The notes beneath the pieces were generated by a model that saw only the letters and a program-made list of their open reading frames with translations, did not search any database and was not told where the DNA came from. DNA of 23,705 nt from Candidatus Aminicenantota bacterium. Lineage in GTDB: Bacteria > Acidobacteriota > B3-B38 > Guanabaribacteriales > B3-B38. Each line of letters opens with the position of its first letter. Position 1 is the first letter of the stretch. The stretch covers positions 1 to 23,705 of the forward strand of contig JAOUOQ010000007.1 of NCBI GenBank assembly GCA_029880275.1. The letters run 5' to 3'. The translations under genes were made by a program, and so were the position numbers. Of this stretch, positions 1 through 7,280 are shown one piece after another.

Positions 1-471
1 CTGAAGCCTGAACTCACAGTCTTCGTCTTGGTCGGTCAACAGCTTCAGCAATCCATCCAGGGCTTCAATGAGCCCCTGCTGACATAATGAGAGGAGCGCA
101 TTGACAATCTCTTTTCTATATTCCCTTTTCTGTTCTCTTTTAAAGGCGGTTATTAACCCTCTGGCAGTCGTTGGAGAGGGGAAAGCGGGAAGGGCTTCGA
201 CAGCTTTGGCTTTTACAGCAGGGTGCGGGTCCATAAGAGAGTGTAGGAGAGGGGTAATGGAGCGAGGGTCTCCTATTCTTGCCAGAACCTCAATAGCATT
301 AACCCGAGTGGTGAAGTGGGAGCTTTTAAGAGCGGATATAAGGTGCTCTACCGCCCGAGAGCCGATGATGGTCAATAGAGCGAGGGCAACCTCCACCTCC
401 TGGGTGGACGGGCTTGCCAGCTGCCCGATGAGAGCTTCTATTTCCCTGGTCTTGGAATCGAAGATGCTCAT
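1..471 (-). CDS. HEAT-repeat protein, N-terminal part (runs off the window)
   Basis: A frame stays open for 157 codons from the ATG at 471 down to base 1, so the 3' end of the gene lies outside the window. The product is almost entirely short amphipathic helix pairs. The clearest are residues about 11-35 and 37-55 (with the IEALIGQLASP type start), then units containing ARIGDPRSITPLLHSL and VKAKAVEALPAF. These Ala/Leu/Asp-Pro patterned units of about 30 residues are typical of HEAT or PBS-lyase-like HEAT repeats, which are protein-binding scaffolds. No signal peptide or catalytic motif is visible, so it is probably cytoplasmic. An AAAGGT ribosome binding site lies 6 bases before the ATG and supports this start. 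A promoter is present at 488-517. The partner and specific role cannot be told. Confidence is high for repeat type and reading frame, low for function. Confidence 0.85.
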   Translation of the reverse strand, partial: MSIFDSKTREIEALIGQLASPSTQEVEVALALLTIIGSRAVEHLISALKSSHFTTRVNAIEVLARIGDPRSITPLLHSLMDPHPAVKAKAVEALPAFPSPTTARGLITAFKREQKREYRKEIVNALLSLCQQGLIEALDGLLKLLTDQDEDCEFRLQ

Positions 472-487
472 CCGCTTACCTTTTTAA

Positions 488-517
488 ATTATGGTATAGC
501 CCGGTTTCCTTTGTCAA
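488..517 (-). promoter_or_regulatory. sigma-70-type promoter for the HEAT-repeat gene
   Basis: Read on the minus strand, TTGACA (517-512) is followed after 18 bases by CATAAT (493-488), 17 bases upstream of the ATG at 471. The -35 is a perfect consensus and the -10 matches five of six bases. It is placed correctly for the HEAT gene and is back to back with the DUF192 promoter. Inferred from pattern only. Confidence 0.5.
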
Positions 518-528
518 TCAAAATTTAG

Positions 529-557
529 TTGACATACGGGGGTCAATCTTTTAAGAT
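529..557 (+). promoter_or_regulatory. sigma-70-type promoter for the DUF192 gene
   Basis: TTGACA (529-534), a 17-base spacer, then TAAGAT (552-557). A start point near 564 would give a leader of about 25 bases before the ATG at 590. A 16-base palindrome (544-559) covers the -10 box, so repression there is possible. Confidence 0.55.
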
Positions 558-559
558 TG
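544..559. promoter_or_regulatory. palindrome over a -10 box, candidate operator
   Basis: CAATCTT-TT-AAGATTG has two perfect 7-base arms around a 2-base centre. It overlaps the -10 element of the DUF192 promoter and lies 27 bases above the -35 of the divergent HEAT-gene promoter. A dimeric repressor could bind here. It is not a terminator: there is no transcript end upstream and the hairpin would have a 2-base loop. Confidence 0.4.
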
Positions 560-589
560 TGGGGACTCATAAGTCAGAAATGAGGACAA

Positions 590-1075
590 ATGGTCAGCAG
601 AAGGATGTTATTATCAAAAAAAGGTGTTATATTCTATCTCTTCCTGGCTGCTTTTCTCACCTTTATCTACACTGAGAAGGATATTTTTACACAAGAAAAG
701 GCTTTAGCCCAGGTGTTCTTTCCCAGCGGGACTGAGGTACGGGCGGAGTTAGCTATTACCCCTGCAGAGCGGGCTACGGGGCTTATGTTCCGGGAGGGGC
801 TGCTTCCAGGGGAGGGAATGCTTTTTATTTTTGAGGAGGCAGATTTCCATAGTTTTTGGATGCTTAATATGAAATTCTCCATAGATATTATATGGCTCAG
901 CCCGGAGAAGAGTATCGTTCATATTGAGCACAGCGTTCCTCCCTGCGCTGAGGAGCCGTGTCCCACCTATGAGCCAATGCAGAAAGCCCTCTATGTAATA
1001 GAAGTTCCCGCTGGCTTTGCAAAAAAGGAAAGCTTACGCCTGGGGATGAAAGTCCTCCTTGAGATGGAGGAGTGA
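590..1075 (+). CDS. DUF192 family protein, exported or membrane-anchored
   Basis: The 161-residue product begins with a basic stretch and a hydrophobic segment (residues about 11-28) that would act as a signal peptide or anchor; a possible cleavage site is ALA-Q near residue 40. The rest is one DUF192 domain: GLMFRE (64-69), GMLFIF (76-81), the FWMLNM-x3-IDIIW block (89-102), and a C-terminal VIEVPAG-x10-G segment. DUF192 proteins are small, usually secreted and have no established biochemical function. Two cysteines (119 and 124) lie in the surface loop between the conserved blocks and could form a disulfide after export. The ATG at 590 is chosen because GAGG lies 5 bases upstream; an internal ATG at 605 would shorten the basic N-terminus. 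It is monocistronic, converging on the OmpA gene. Confidence 0.85.
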   Translation: MVSRRMLLSKKGVIFYLFLAAFLTFIYTEKDIFTQEKALAQVFFPSGTEVRAELAITPAERATGLMFREGLLPGEGMLFIFEEADFHSFWMLNMKFSIDIIWLSPEKSIVHIEHSVPPCAEEPCPTYEPMQKALYVIEVPAGFAKKESLRLGMKVLLEMEE

Positions 1076-1120
1076 ACAGTCAGGAAGTTGCCCCTTCTTT
1101 ATCCTCTCCTGCCAGAGGCT

Positions 1121-2671
1121 CTATTTTTTCACCGTGACTGTGAAGTGCCCGCGGCGGTTCAGGCGACGGGTTTCCTCACGGGAGTTGTCATATTTCGGTT
1201 GGGATTCCCCGTAGCTAATAGTAGTCATTCTATCTGGTGAAATCCCTTTTATGTTAATCAGGTAGTTTTTAATCGCCTGAGCGCGGTGCTCTCCCAGAGC
1301 CATGTTGTAAGCTTCGGTGCCGATGTAGCAGCAATGCCCTTCAATCTGATAGGTGAGGGTGGGGTCCTTCTTCATCAGTTCGGCCACCTTATCGAGCTTG
1401 GCAATCGACTCCGGCAGAAGCTCATATTTATCAAACTCAAAATAGATGTCCTCAATAACGATGGGCTTCTCCAGCACTGTGATGGTCACGGTATCAGAAG
1501 CCGAGCCTCCCTTGCCATCGTCCACCCGGCAGCTGACCTGGTATGCTCCAGAAGCTAAGTCCCTGGCGATCCAGTCCACCTGTGCGCCTGTCCCCTCTAT
1601 CACTCCTGCAGAGCAGCTCCAGTGGTAGGTCAGCGGGTCGCTATCAGGATCTTCTGCCTCGGCAGTTACTCGAGATGTCTCGCCGCTATATAGTTTATCT
1701 GGGTCTGCGGTGAGCTTGACCCAGGGGTCGCGATTTACCTCTTCCGGCGGCGGAGGAGGTACAGGCGGTGGTACAACAGGTACAGGAGCAGGCTTTTTCT
1801 CCGCCGGGGTAAAGCTTATCATAGCTACCATACCGTCTGGACGAACATCCATGTTACCAGAGAAAGTGACATTTCTCCGGTAGCCTAACCCCAGCCGAAG
1901 CCCGCTATCAAAACGGTATTGCATCCCCAGGGTCAGGTCAAGGGGCGCTTCCTGGGGGAAATCATCGTCATTGAGATAAGCGGTACCCAGGAGCTCTACC
2001 ACTCCTTGGAAGTGGCTGGCTGCGGGGAACAAGGTTCCGATGGAATAACGGAGTTCATGACTCAGGCTCTGATCCAAATCGGCTATATCACCATGGGTTC
2101 CCACCAACATAAATCCCAGACTGCCCGACAGCAAGAAGTAGTCTTCTACTGTTTTGCTGATTAAGAGGTCTACACCTCCGTCAACTTTACCACTGCCCAA
2201 GCCCTTGTCTGCATCAGCCGAGGGGAGCTTAACATATCCCTGAAGCGCTATTGCAGGTCTGCTCTCATTTTCGGCTAAAAAGCTGTACTTGGCGGCGATG
2301 ATAAAATCTCCCACTCCCTGCTCGATAAGTGGGTTGGCGAAGGGGTGGTTGTTTTGCCTGGTGTCGAAGACAGGGGAATCGAAATCGGTCTGGACGAAAG
2401 GAGTGAAGATGCCGGTTAACTGCAGGCGGTCGGTCACCCCATAGCTGAAGCTGAAGCTCACCTGATTGATGTCCAAATCGAGTGTTTCGCGGTCGATGTT
2501 GTTGTACAGGAGACTAAGTGAATATTTACCTTGAGAGAGGCTATGCGCTGTGGGAATGTTGAATATGTGGATTAGCGGAGCAGCCCTCTCTTCCTCCTCC
2601 GCTCCCAGGACCACGGGAGTGAACCATGCAGCTACAAGGAGCAATCCTATTAAAAGGTTGACTTTTTTCAT
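1121..2671 (-). CDS. OmpA-family outer membrane protein: barrel, Pro hinge, PKD/Ig-like domain, OmpA domain
   Basis: A 516-residue protein. Residues 1-23 are a signal peptide (MKKVNLLIGLLLVAAW start, cleavage after VLG or VLGA). Residues about 30-290 alternate hydrophobic and polar positions as in an outer membrane beta barrel. A Pro-rich hinge follows (about 292-310), then a PKD/Ig-like domain (about 315-400; Cys353 and Cys381 could pair), then a C-terminal OmpA/Pal-like domain (about 404-516) with IYFEFDKYEL, RAQAIKNYL and RRLNRR. The family links the outer membrane to peptidoglycan. Oddly, the peptidoglycan-binding Asp is replaced: the motif reads GHCCYIGT, while the partner Arg (463) is kept. 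The AGGAGG site at 2680-2685 supports the ATG at 2671. A promoter lies at 2714-2743, divergent from the solute-binding protein gene. Domain assignment is secure; anchoring function is uncertain because of the substitution. Confidence 0.9.
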   Translation of the reverse strand: MKKVNLLIGLLLVAAWFTPVVLGAEEEERAAPLIHIFNIPTAHSLSQGKYSLSLLYNNIDRETLDLDINQVSFSFSYGVTDRLQLTGIFTPFVQTDFDSPVFDTRQNNHPFANPLIEQGVGDFIIAAKYSFLAENESRPAIALQGYVKLPSADADKGLGSGKVDGGVDLLISKTVEDYFLLSGSLGFMLVGTHGDIADLDQSLSHELRYSIGTLFPAASHFQGVVELLGTAYLNDDDFPQEAPLDLTLGMQYRFDSGLRLGLGYRRNVTFSGNMDVRPDGMVAMISFTPAEKKPAPVPVVPPPVPPPPPEEVNRDPWVKLTADPDKLYSGETSRVTAEAEDPDSDPLTYHWSCSAGVIEGTGAQVDWIARDLASGAYQVSCRVDDGKGGSASDTVTITVLEKPIVIEDIYFEFDKYELLPESIAKLDKVAELMKKDPTLTYQIEGHCCYIGTEAYNMALGEHRAQAIKNYLINIKGISPDRMTTISYGESQPKYDNSREETRRLNRRGHFTVTVKK

Positions 2672-2713
2672 CTGTCTAACCTCCTCATGTTATTAATTTA
2701 CAAAATTTTTACT

Positions 2714-2743
2714 ATAATATCTGGAATAAAGGTCTGATGTCAA
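2714..2743 (-). promoter_or_regulatory. sigma-70-type promoter for the OmpA-family gene
   Basis: On the minus strand, TTGACA (2743-2738), an 18-base spacer, then TATTAT (2719-2714). It sits in the AT-rich divergent region about 43 bases above the ATG at 2671, with a good ribosome binding site between. Confidence 0.55.
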
Positions 2744-2774
2744 GAAAAATAATGAAGTACTTATTATTTATTGA

Positions 2775-2803
2775 TTGATTAATTGGAGGGCAGATGGTAT
2801 ATT
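2775..2803 (+). promoter_or_regulatory. sigma-70-type promoter for the solute-binding protein gene
   Basis: TTGATT (2775-2780), a 17-base spacer, then TATATT (2798-2803), 46 bases before the ATG at 2850. Both boxes match consensus at five or four positions in very AT-rich DNA, so chance matches are more likely than at the other sites. Confidence 0.4.
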
Positions 2804-2849
2804 TATCTAAATTTATATATTTGCAAACTTTAAATTATGAGAGGTAGAG

Positions 2850-4466
2850 ATGGCAAAAAAGACTTTATCAAGAAGGGATTTTTTAAAGAGGTCTGGCTGG
2901 GCTGCCGGGGCGATAACCTTAGGTAGTAGCTCTGCTGTCTTATGGGACATAGCCTGCGGACCTGCCCGTGAGAAGAGGGGGAATACCCTCGTTGAACTTA
3001 TTCCAGCGAGTCCCGAATTGAACCCTCTTATGGCGAAGGATAATTTGTCCAGCAGGGTGATTGATAAGATATTTGATGGATTATTGGAATTTGACCAAGA
3101 ACTCAACCTGGCGGGGGAGTTAGCAGAGAGTTTCCAGCTCTCTGAGGATTATTGCCAGATAACCTTTCGTCTAAGGGACAACCTATGGTGGCACGATGGC
3201 AAACAAGTCACCGCCGCTGATGCCTTTTTCACCTATCAGCTATTGGTTAACGAAAAGACCCCTTTTGTATTAAACGAGGGGTTTAAGAAAATAAAGAAAG
3301 CAGAGGTGGTTGACAATCTTACCTTCCGGGTGAACTATGAGGAGCCCTATGCGGCTGCCCTGAACGACTGGACCATCCCTATTCTGCCCAGCCACCTTCT
3401 CAGTGACAACTTCTTTACAGCCAAGTTTGGAGAAAGCCCTATAGGGGAGGGTCCTTACATCTTTGAGAGCTTAAAGGAGGACGAGGAGATTGTTCTGCGG
3501 TCTAATCCCCGCTATTATAAAGGAGCGCCTCGCATTGAGAAGCTCATTTTGAAGATCAGACCCAATGCCACCTTCAATTATGAGAGTGTTGCGGTGAAAA
3601 AAGAGGCAGACCTGGCGGAGATAGGCTTTTCTAAGATGAAATCACTCCTGAAAGAAGGAGTTGAAGTAAGCAAGAAGCTCAATTTATTCCAATATCGGAG
3701 GCCTGACTTTTCCTTTCTGGCTTTCAACCTTCAGGATGAGCTGCTTAAAGACATAAAGGTGAGGCAGGCAATCAGCTATGCAATAGATAAAGCAAGCCTG
3801 GTAAAGTATGTGCTGGAAGGATACGGAGATATATGCTACAGCCCTTACCTCTGGGAAAGATGGTATAATCCAGAGATACTGAAGTATGAGCAAAATCCTT
3901 CCAAGACTGAAGAGTTGCTGGCTGAAGCTGGCTGGAGCAGGGGGGCTGATGGCTATTTAGAACGCAATGGGAAAAAATTCAGCCTGACGCTGAGCACCAA
4001 CACCGGCTCCACGGTTCGTCTCCAATCAAGTCAGATTATCCAGGAGCAGCTGAAGAAGGTCGGTATCGAGGTGAAGCTCAACCTTCTTGAGCCGACCACT
4101 TTTAACGATTATATAATCAATAAGCGGTTCCAGCTGGCCCTACTGGGTTTCATTTGCGGGGTTAACCCAGATGATCAGTACTTCTACTGGCATTCAAATG
4201 AGGGGCTTAATATCTTCTCTTTCCATAATGACGAGGTTGACCGCCTGATGGAAGAAAGTAGCCGCACCCTCGACCAGAGGAAGCGGAGGGAGTATCACTT
4301 CCGCATCCAGAGGCTCCTCTCTGAGGAGCTCCCTATGCTCCCGCTCTTCGTTCGCCACGCGATAATCGGTGTGAGCAAAAGGATTAAAGGGATTGAGGAG
4401 CCCCTGCAGGTCATTCCTGGTGAGGGCTTTGACCACGATATCTATCGGTGGTATATAGAGGGGTGA
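2850..4466 (+). CDS. Tat-exported family 5 ABC transporter solute-binding protein
   Basis: A 538-residue protein of the extracellular solute-binding family 5 (peptide, nickel and related substrates). The N-terminus has a twin-arginine signal, SRRDFLKRS at residues 7-15, followed by a hydrophobic stretch ending in an AC dipeptide at Cys36. The residue three before Cys36 is Asp, so lipoprotein processing is doubtful. Family hallmarks are NPLMAKDNLSSRVIDKIFDGL, the W-x-DG-x-x-VTAAD block near 112-125 and VRQAISYAID near residue 305. Length fits the family (500-550). GAGAGG at 2839-2844 supports the start. No permease or ATPase gene is adjacent: the neighbours are divergent and convergent genes, so this is an orphan binding protein whose transporter, if any, is encoded elsewhere. 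The substrate cannot be read from the sequence. Confidence 0.9.
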   Translation: MAKKTLSRRDFLKRSGWAAGAITLGSSSAVLWDIACGPAREKRGNTLVELIPASPELNPLMAKDNLSSRVIDKIFDGLLEFDQELNLAGELAESFQLSEDYCQITFRLRDNLWWHDGKQVTAADAFFTYQLLVNEKTPFVLNEGFKKIKKAEVVDNLTFRVNYEEPYAAALNDWTIPILPSHLLSDNFFTAKFGESPIGEGPYIFESLKEDEEIVLRSNPRYYKGAPRIEKLILKIRPNATFNYESVAVKKEADLAEIGFSKMKSLLKEGVEVSKKLNLFQYRRPDFSFLAFNLQDELLKDIKVRQAISYAIDKASLVKYVLEGYGDICYSPYLWERWYNPEILKYEQNPSKTEELLAEAGWSRGADGYLERNGKKFSLTLSTNTGSTVRLQSSQIIQEQLKKVGIEVKLNLLEPTTFNDYIINKRFQLALLGFICGVNPDDQYFYWHSNEGLNIFSFHNDEVDRLMEESSRTLDQRKRREYHFRIQRLLSEELPMLPLFVRHAIIGVSKRIKGIEEPLQVIPGEGFDHDIYRWYIEG

Positions 4467-4507
4467 ACTTTATAAAAGGGTGGGGGAAAGAATGCCTTGC
4501 CCTGAGC

Positions 4508-5860
4508 TTAACTCCCTGAACGGAAGATAAGAAGGTACTTACCAATCTGTATCTCATCACCATCTAGGAGCGTTTGCTCGGAGATTTTTGTCCCATTTAC
4601 CCTGGTGGACTTCCATCCTCCCACATGGATGAGACGATAATCTTCTTCTTTATCCCGCACTATCTTGGCTTGAATGTTTCCGATGCCCGTCCCTATGAGC
4701 TTGAGATCAGCTTCATCTCCTTTGCCAATGAGGAAGGGGTCGGCGGAGATTTCCATTCTTTCCCGGTCGGGGAGAATCAGGTATACTTGGCGGGGACGGG
4801 AAGGGGTAAGCTTACGAATTCTTTTAAGGGCGGCCGTGTCTAAGAGTATAGTTTTGCTGTCTATAAGCTGTGGGGCGACCTCTTGGGTCTCTGTTTTGCT
4901 GGGCTCTTTAAATATGAGCGTATGTTTGCCAATTAAAATTTCATCGTTGTTGCTAATTTTCTGTTTGGTCACTTTTTCCCCGTTAACAAAGGTGCCATTA
5001 ACGCTCTGCTGGTCTTCTATATAGAATGTTCCTCCTTCCTCGGCAATGACAGCGTGGTGGCGTGAGACTGCAAGATTGTCAATCATTACATCGTTATCGG
5101 GCACTCGTCCTATAGAGAGCTTGTTAAATTTTATGGTGTATCGACCGAGGGTGTTCTCGCCTAACTTAAGGAGAAGGAATGGTCGTGGTCGGGTGAAGTA
5201 CTCGTATATCTCTCCCTTAAAGTCGTAATCGGGGAAGCCGGCATCGGGGGCTGGAGTGATCACTATGTCCTGATAAATGTCGATTCCAAAAGTGAGCTGA
5301 GGCTCCTTATTATAAATGTAAACCAGGAGCTTATCCTGAGGAGTTACCTCCTTTTGCACCTCTTCAGTCTCTTCCACAAGATAGAGGTAACCGGGCTCAC
5401 CATCGTGACAGAGGACCAAACTGAAATTGTCGTTCTCCCGAATAGCCAGCACAGAATCTGCCCCTTTGTCCTTGATTTTGGCTAAGATTTCCTCTACATC
5501 GACTATATCGGAGGTCACCTGGGTGGTAGGGGCATGCTGGAAGAGGACGATTATACTCTTAATGAGAACCTCATCCGTCTGATAGAAAGAGATAATAGGA
5601 CGGGGGTGCTTGGAATAATGGGCAAAAAAGTCCCTCACAGGGATATCCTGCATCTCCCCTTCCTCGATTTTCCCCGCGGCGTAAATTTTACCTTCACAGA
5701 GGAAAAGATGGTAGGTCGAATCATCACCTTCTAAAGTCAGATAGCCTTCCATAGTGTCCTTCTCAATGGTGAGAAATTGGAATTCCCTGTTGAATCGCTC
5801 AGGGGGACAGTGATGATTAATAATTAGCTTTTCTAAATAAGGAAAAATAACCATTTTCAT
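4508..5860 (-). CDS. tandem FHA-domain protein with an unassigned N-terminal region
   Basis: A 450-residue soluble protein without signal peptide. The first FHA domain (about 245-318) is canonical: IGR (250-252), SRHHA (266-270), and NGTFVNGE (288-295), the residues that contact phosphothreonine. A second domain (about 358-448) keeps the fold marks (VNGTKI at 421-426, GDEIQIG) but has GK in place of GR and IQA in place of SRHH, so it is unlikely to bind phosphothreonine. A short linker between them (about 335-350) contains Thr and Asp and could itself be phosphorylated. The first 200 residues look like two alpha/beta modules resembling a ligand-sensing fold (YLTLEGDDSTYHLFLCEGKIYAAG); I cannot name it. 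FHA proteins read Ser/Thr-kinase signalling, but no kinase gene is in the window. The start has no ribosome binding site; see the promoter at 5870-5898. Confidence 0.85.
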   Translation of the reverse strand: MKMVIFPYLEKLIINHHCPPERFNREFQFLTIEKDTMEGYLTLEGDDSTYHLFLCEGKIYAAGKIEEGEMQDIPVRDFFAHYSKHPRPIISFYQTDEVLIKSIIVLFQHAPTTQVTSDIVDVEEILAKIKDKGADSVLAIRENDNFSLVLCHDGEPGYLYLVEETEEVQKEVTPQDKLLVYIYNKEPQLTFGIDIYQDIVITPAPDAGFPDYDFKGEIYEYFTRPRPFLLLKLGENTLGRYTIKFNKLSIGRVPDNDVMIDNLAVSRHHAVIAEEGGTFYIEDQQSVNGTFVNGEKVTKQKISNNDEILIGKHTLIFKEPSKTETQEVAPQLIDSKTILLDTAALKRIRKLTPSRPRQVYLILPDRERMEISADPFLIGKGDEADLKLIGTGIGNIQAKIVRDKEEDYRLIHVGGWKSTRVNGTKISEQTLLDGDEIQIGKYLLIFRSGS

Positions 5861-5869
5861 TTTACAATA

Positions 5870-5898
5870 ATAATAACATATTTGAAGAAACTAATCAA
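5870..5898 (-). promoter_or_regulatory. sigma-70-type promoter placing the FHA transcript start at its ATG
   Basis: On the minus strand, TTGATT (5898-5893), a 17-base spacer, then TATTAT (5875-5870). The expected start point is near 5863, only about 3 bases before the ATG at 5860, and no Shine-Dalgarno sequence is present there. The mRNA would be leaderless or nearly so. Confidence 0.45.
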
Positions 5899-5922
5899 TA
5901 GATTTTTTTGACCTCAACATGA

Positions 5923-6228
5923 ATTTATGATGAAAGCAAAGGTCGATGTCCGCATTGCTATTTGAAAGAAAAGAAACAAGAAGAAGAGGAGATTTTGGCC
6001 AACCTCGCCATGGCTAAAATAAGGGGGAATATTTTTCGAAAAAGAAATGATAAGCTCGCTATTCTAGTCCAGATTGGAGCCCGTCAAAATATATTATTTA
6101 AATTAAGATAATCGGCGTTAGATGAAGGCTTAAGAGCTATTAAACTCTTTTCCTCTATGGGAAGGGTGTCCTCGCTGCTTGTGGTGGCTCCTTTTGGGGC
6201 AAACTTTCTTATCAATGGAAATCCTTAG
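5923..6228 (+). pseudogene. possible gene relic in the 5861-6329 gap
   Basis: The gap of about 470 bases between the FHA gene and the next gene contains one frame that looks coding in two blocks. From 5923 to 6111 it reads a segment with GRCPHC (a Cys-Pro-His-Cys knuckle), a Lys/Glu-rich helix and ILANLAMAKIRGN, then stops at TAA. Without changing frame, 6112-6228 continues with SALDEGLRAIKLFSSMGRV and a hydrophobic stretch to TAG. No ATG with a ribosome binding site opens it. It may be a decayed gene broken by the TAA at 6109, or chance. I do not recognise the family. The rest of the gap holds the promoters listed separately. Confidence 0.2.
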
Positions 6229-6232
6229 TCTA

Positions 6233-6261
6233 TTGACACGTTTTGAATCTCTTGATAAAAT
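6233..6261 (+). promoter_or_regulatory. strong sigma-70-type promoter for the TPR/sulfatase-like operon
   Basis: TTGACA (6233-6238), a 17-base spacer, then TAAAAT (6256-6261). It is the best promoter match in the window: perfect -35, five of six -10 bases and ideal spacing. A start near 6268 gives a leader of about 60 bases before the ATG at 6330. Confidence 0.65.
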
Positions 6262-6329
6262 TAAATGAGAAAAGAGCTTAATCGATAAACTGGGAAGATA
6301 AACATTCGCTTTGAAGAAAGGATTTAACG

Positions 6330-7280
6330 ATGAGAAAACATAGGAAGAATAAAGGTGATTTTTTAATCTTAGCCCTTTTTCTGATTTTCGTGCTTTCCTC
6401 TCTGAATTCAGCCTTTGCGCAAAGAGGAAGATTTATAGGGGAGGTCACCGACGAGGAAGGAAATCCTATAGAGGGAGCGGTAATTGTAGCTACTAATCCC
6501 AATGCGATGATCCCTAAGGTGGAACTGAAGACTGATGAAGATGGCAAGTTCATATTCTTTGTGCGGGAGACAGGAGTGTGGAGGTTTGAGGTCACCGCGG
6601 ATGGGTATCACAACTTTATTGTCGACATGTCCCTCAGTGCCTTGAAAAATAATCCCCCTTTCACCTTTGTGCTCAAGAAGATGACTGCCGATGAAGAAAT
6701 TTCCGGGCCGGTAGTTGAAATAGAGTTATTTAATAAAGGCAAGGAGTTGTATGATACTGGCGACTATCAGGGGGCTTTGACCCTTTTTGAGGAATTCTTG
6801 CAGAAGAATCCTGATGTCTATTTAATTCACTATAACATCGCCCTTTGCCATCAAGAACTCAAGGAATATGACAGAGCTCTGGAGGATTATCAGAAGTTTT
6901 TAGAGAAGCGACCAGACCATGCCACCACCTATTACAAGATGGGGCAATGTTATATCGGGCTGGAGCAGTATGATAAGGCTCTGGAGTCCTTCGAGAAGAC
7001 CATAGAGCTTAATCCCGATGACCCCAATACCTATTACAATGTGGCAGAGGTCTATTTCTACACTGACTATCTGGAGGAGGCAATAAAATACTATCAGAAA
7101 TCAATTGAGCTCAATCCAGACTTCGCCGATAGTTACCTCAAGCTCGGATATACTTACTTGAAGCTCGAAGATAAGCCTAATACCATTAAATATTTAGAGA
7201 AATATCTTGAGCTCAATCCCACCTCCGACCAGGCAGAGCTGATTAGAAGTTTGATCAAACAGCTTAAAGAAAGCCAGTGA
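6330..7280 (+). CDS. secreted protein with carboxypeptidase-regulatory-like domain and five TPRs
   Basis: A 316-residue protein. Residues 1-30 are a signal peptide (basic start, hydrophobic core, AFA-Q cleavage). Residues about 33-115 form a carboxypeptidase-regulatory-like beta sandwich: GEVTDEEGNPIEGAVI, then TDEDGKFIF. From about 131 to 305 there are five TPR units of 34 residues, each with the usual Tyr/Ala/Pro spacing (for example ALESFEKTIELNPDDPNTYY). Such TPR arrays are scaffolds; here it would work in the periplasm. AAAGGA at 6317-6322 supports the ATG at 6330. The stop TGA overlaps the GTG start of the next gene (GTGA at 7277-7280), so the two proteins are probably made in equal amounts and work together. 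The same regulatory-like domain also occurs at the N-terminus of the TonB receptor encoded at 12691. Confidence 0.88.
   Translation: MRKHRKNKGDFLILALFLIFVLSSLNSAFAQRGRFIGEVTDEEGNPIEGAVIVATNPNAMIPKVELKTDEDGKFIFFVRETGVWRFEVTADGYHNFIVDMSLSALKNNPPFTFVLKKMTADEEISGPVVEIELFNKGKELYDTGDYQGALTLFEEFLQKNPDVYLIHYNIALCHQELKEYDRALEDYQKFLEKRPDHATTYYKMGQCYIGLEQYDKALESFEKTIELNPDDPNTYYNVAEVYFYTDYLEEAIKYYQKSIELNPDFADSYLKLGYTYLKLEDKPNTIKYLEKYLELNPTSDQAELIRSLIKQLKESQ

Noticed and set aside
101..487. Plus-strand 128-residue frame
   Set aside because: It is the shadow of the HEAT-repeat gene on the minus strand; the minus-strand product shows clear repeats, the plus one does not.
1103..1129. Possible terminator between the convergent DUF192 and OmpA genes
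   Set aside because: Only a 5-base stem CCTCT/AGAGG, with the T-run starting several bases later and inside the OmpA gene end. Too weak to call.
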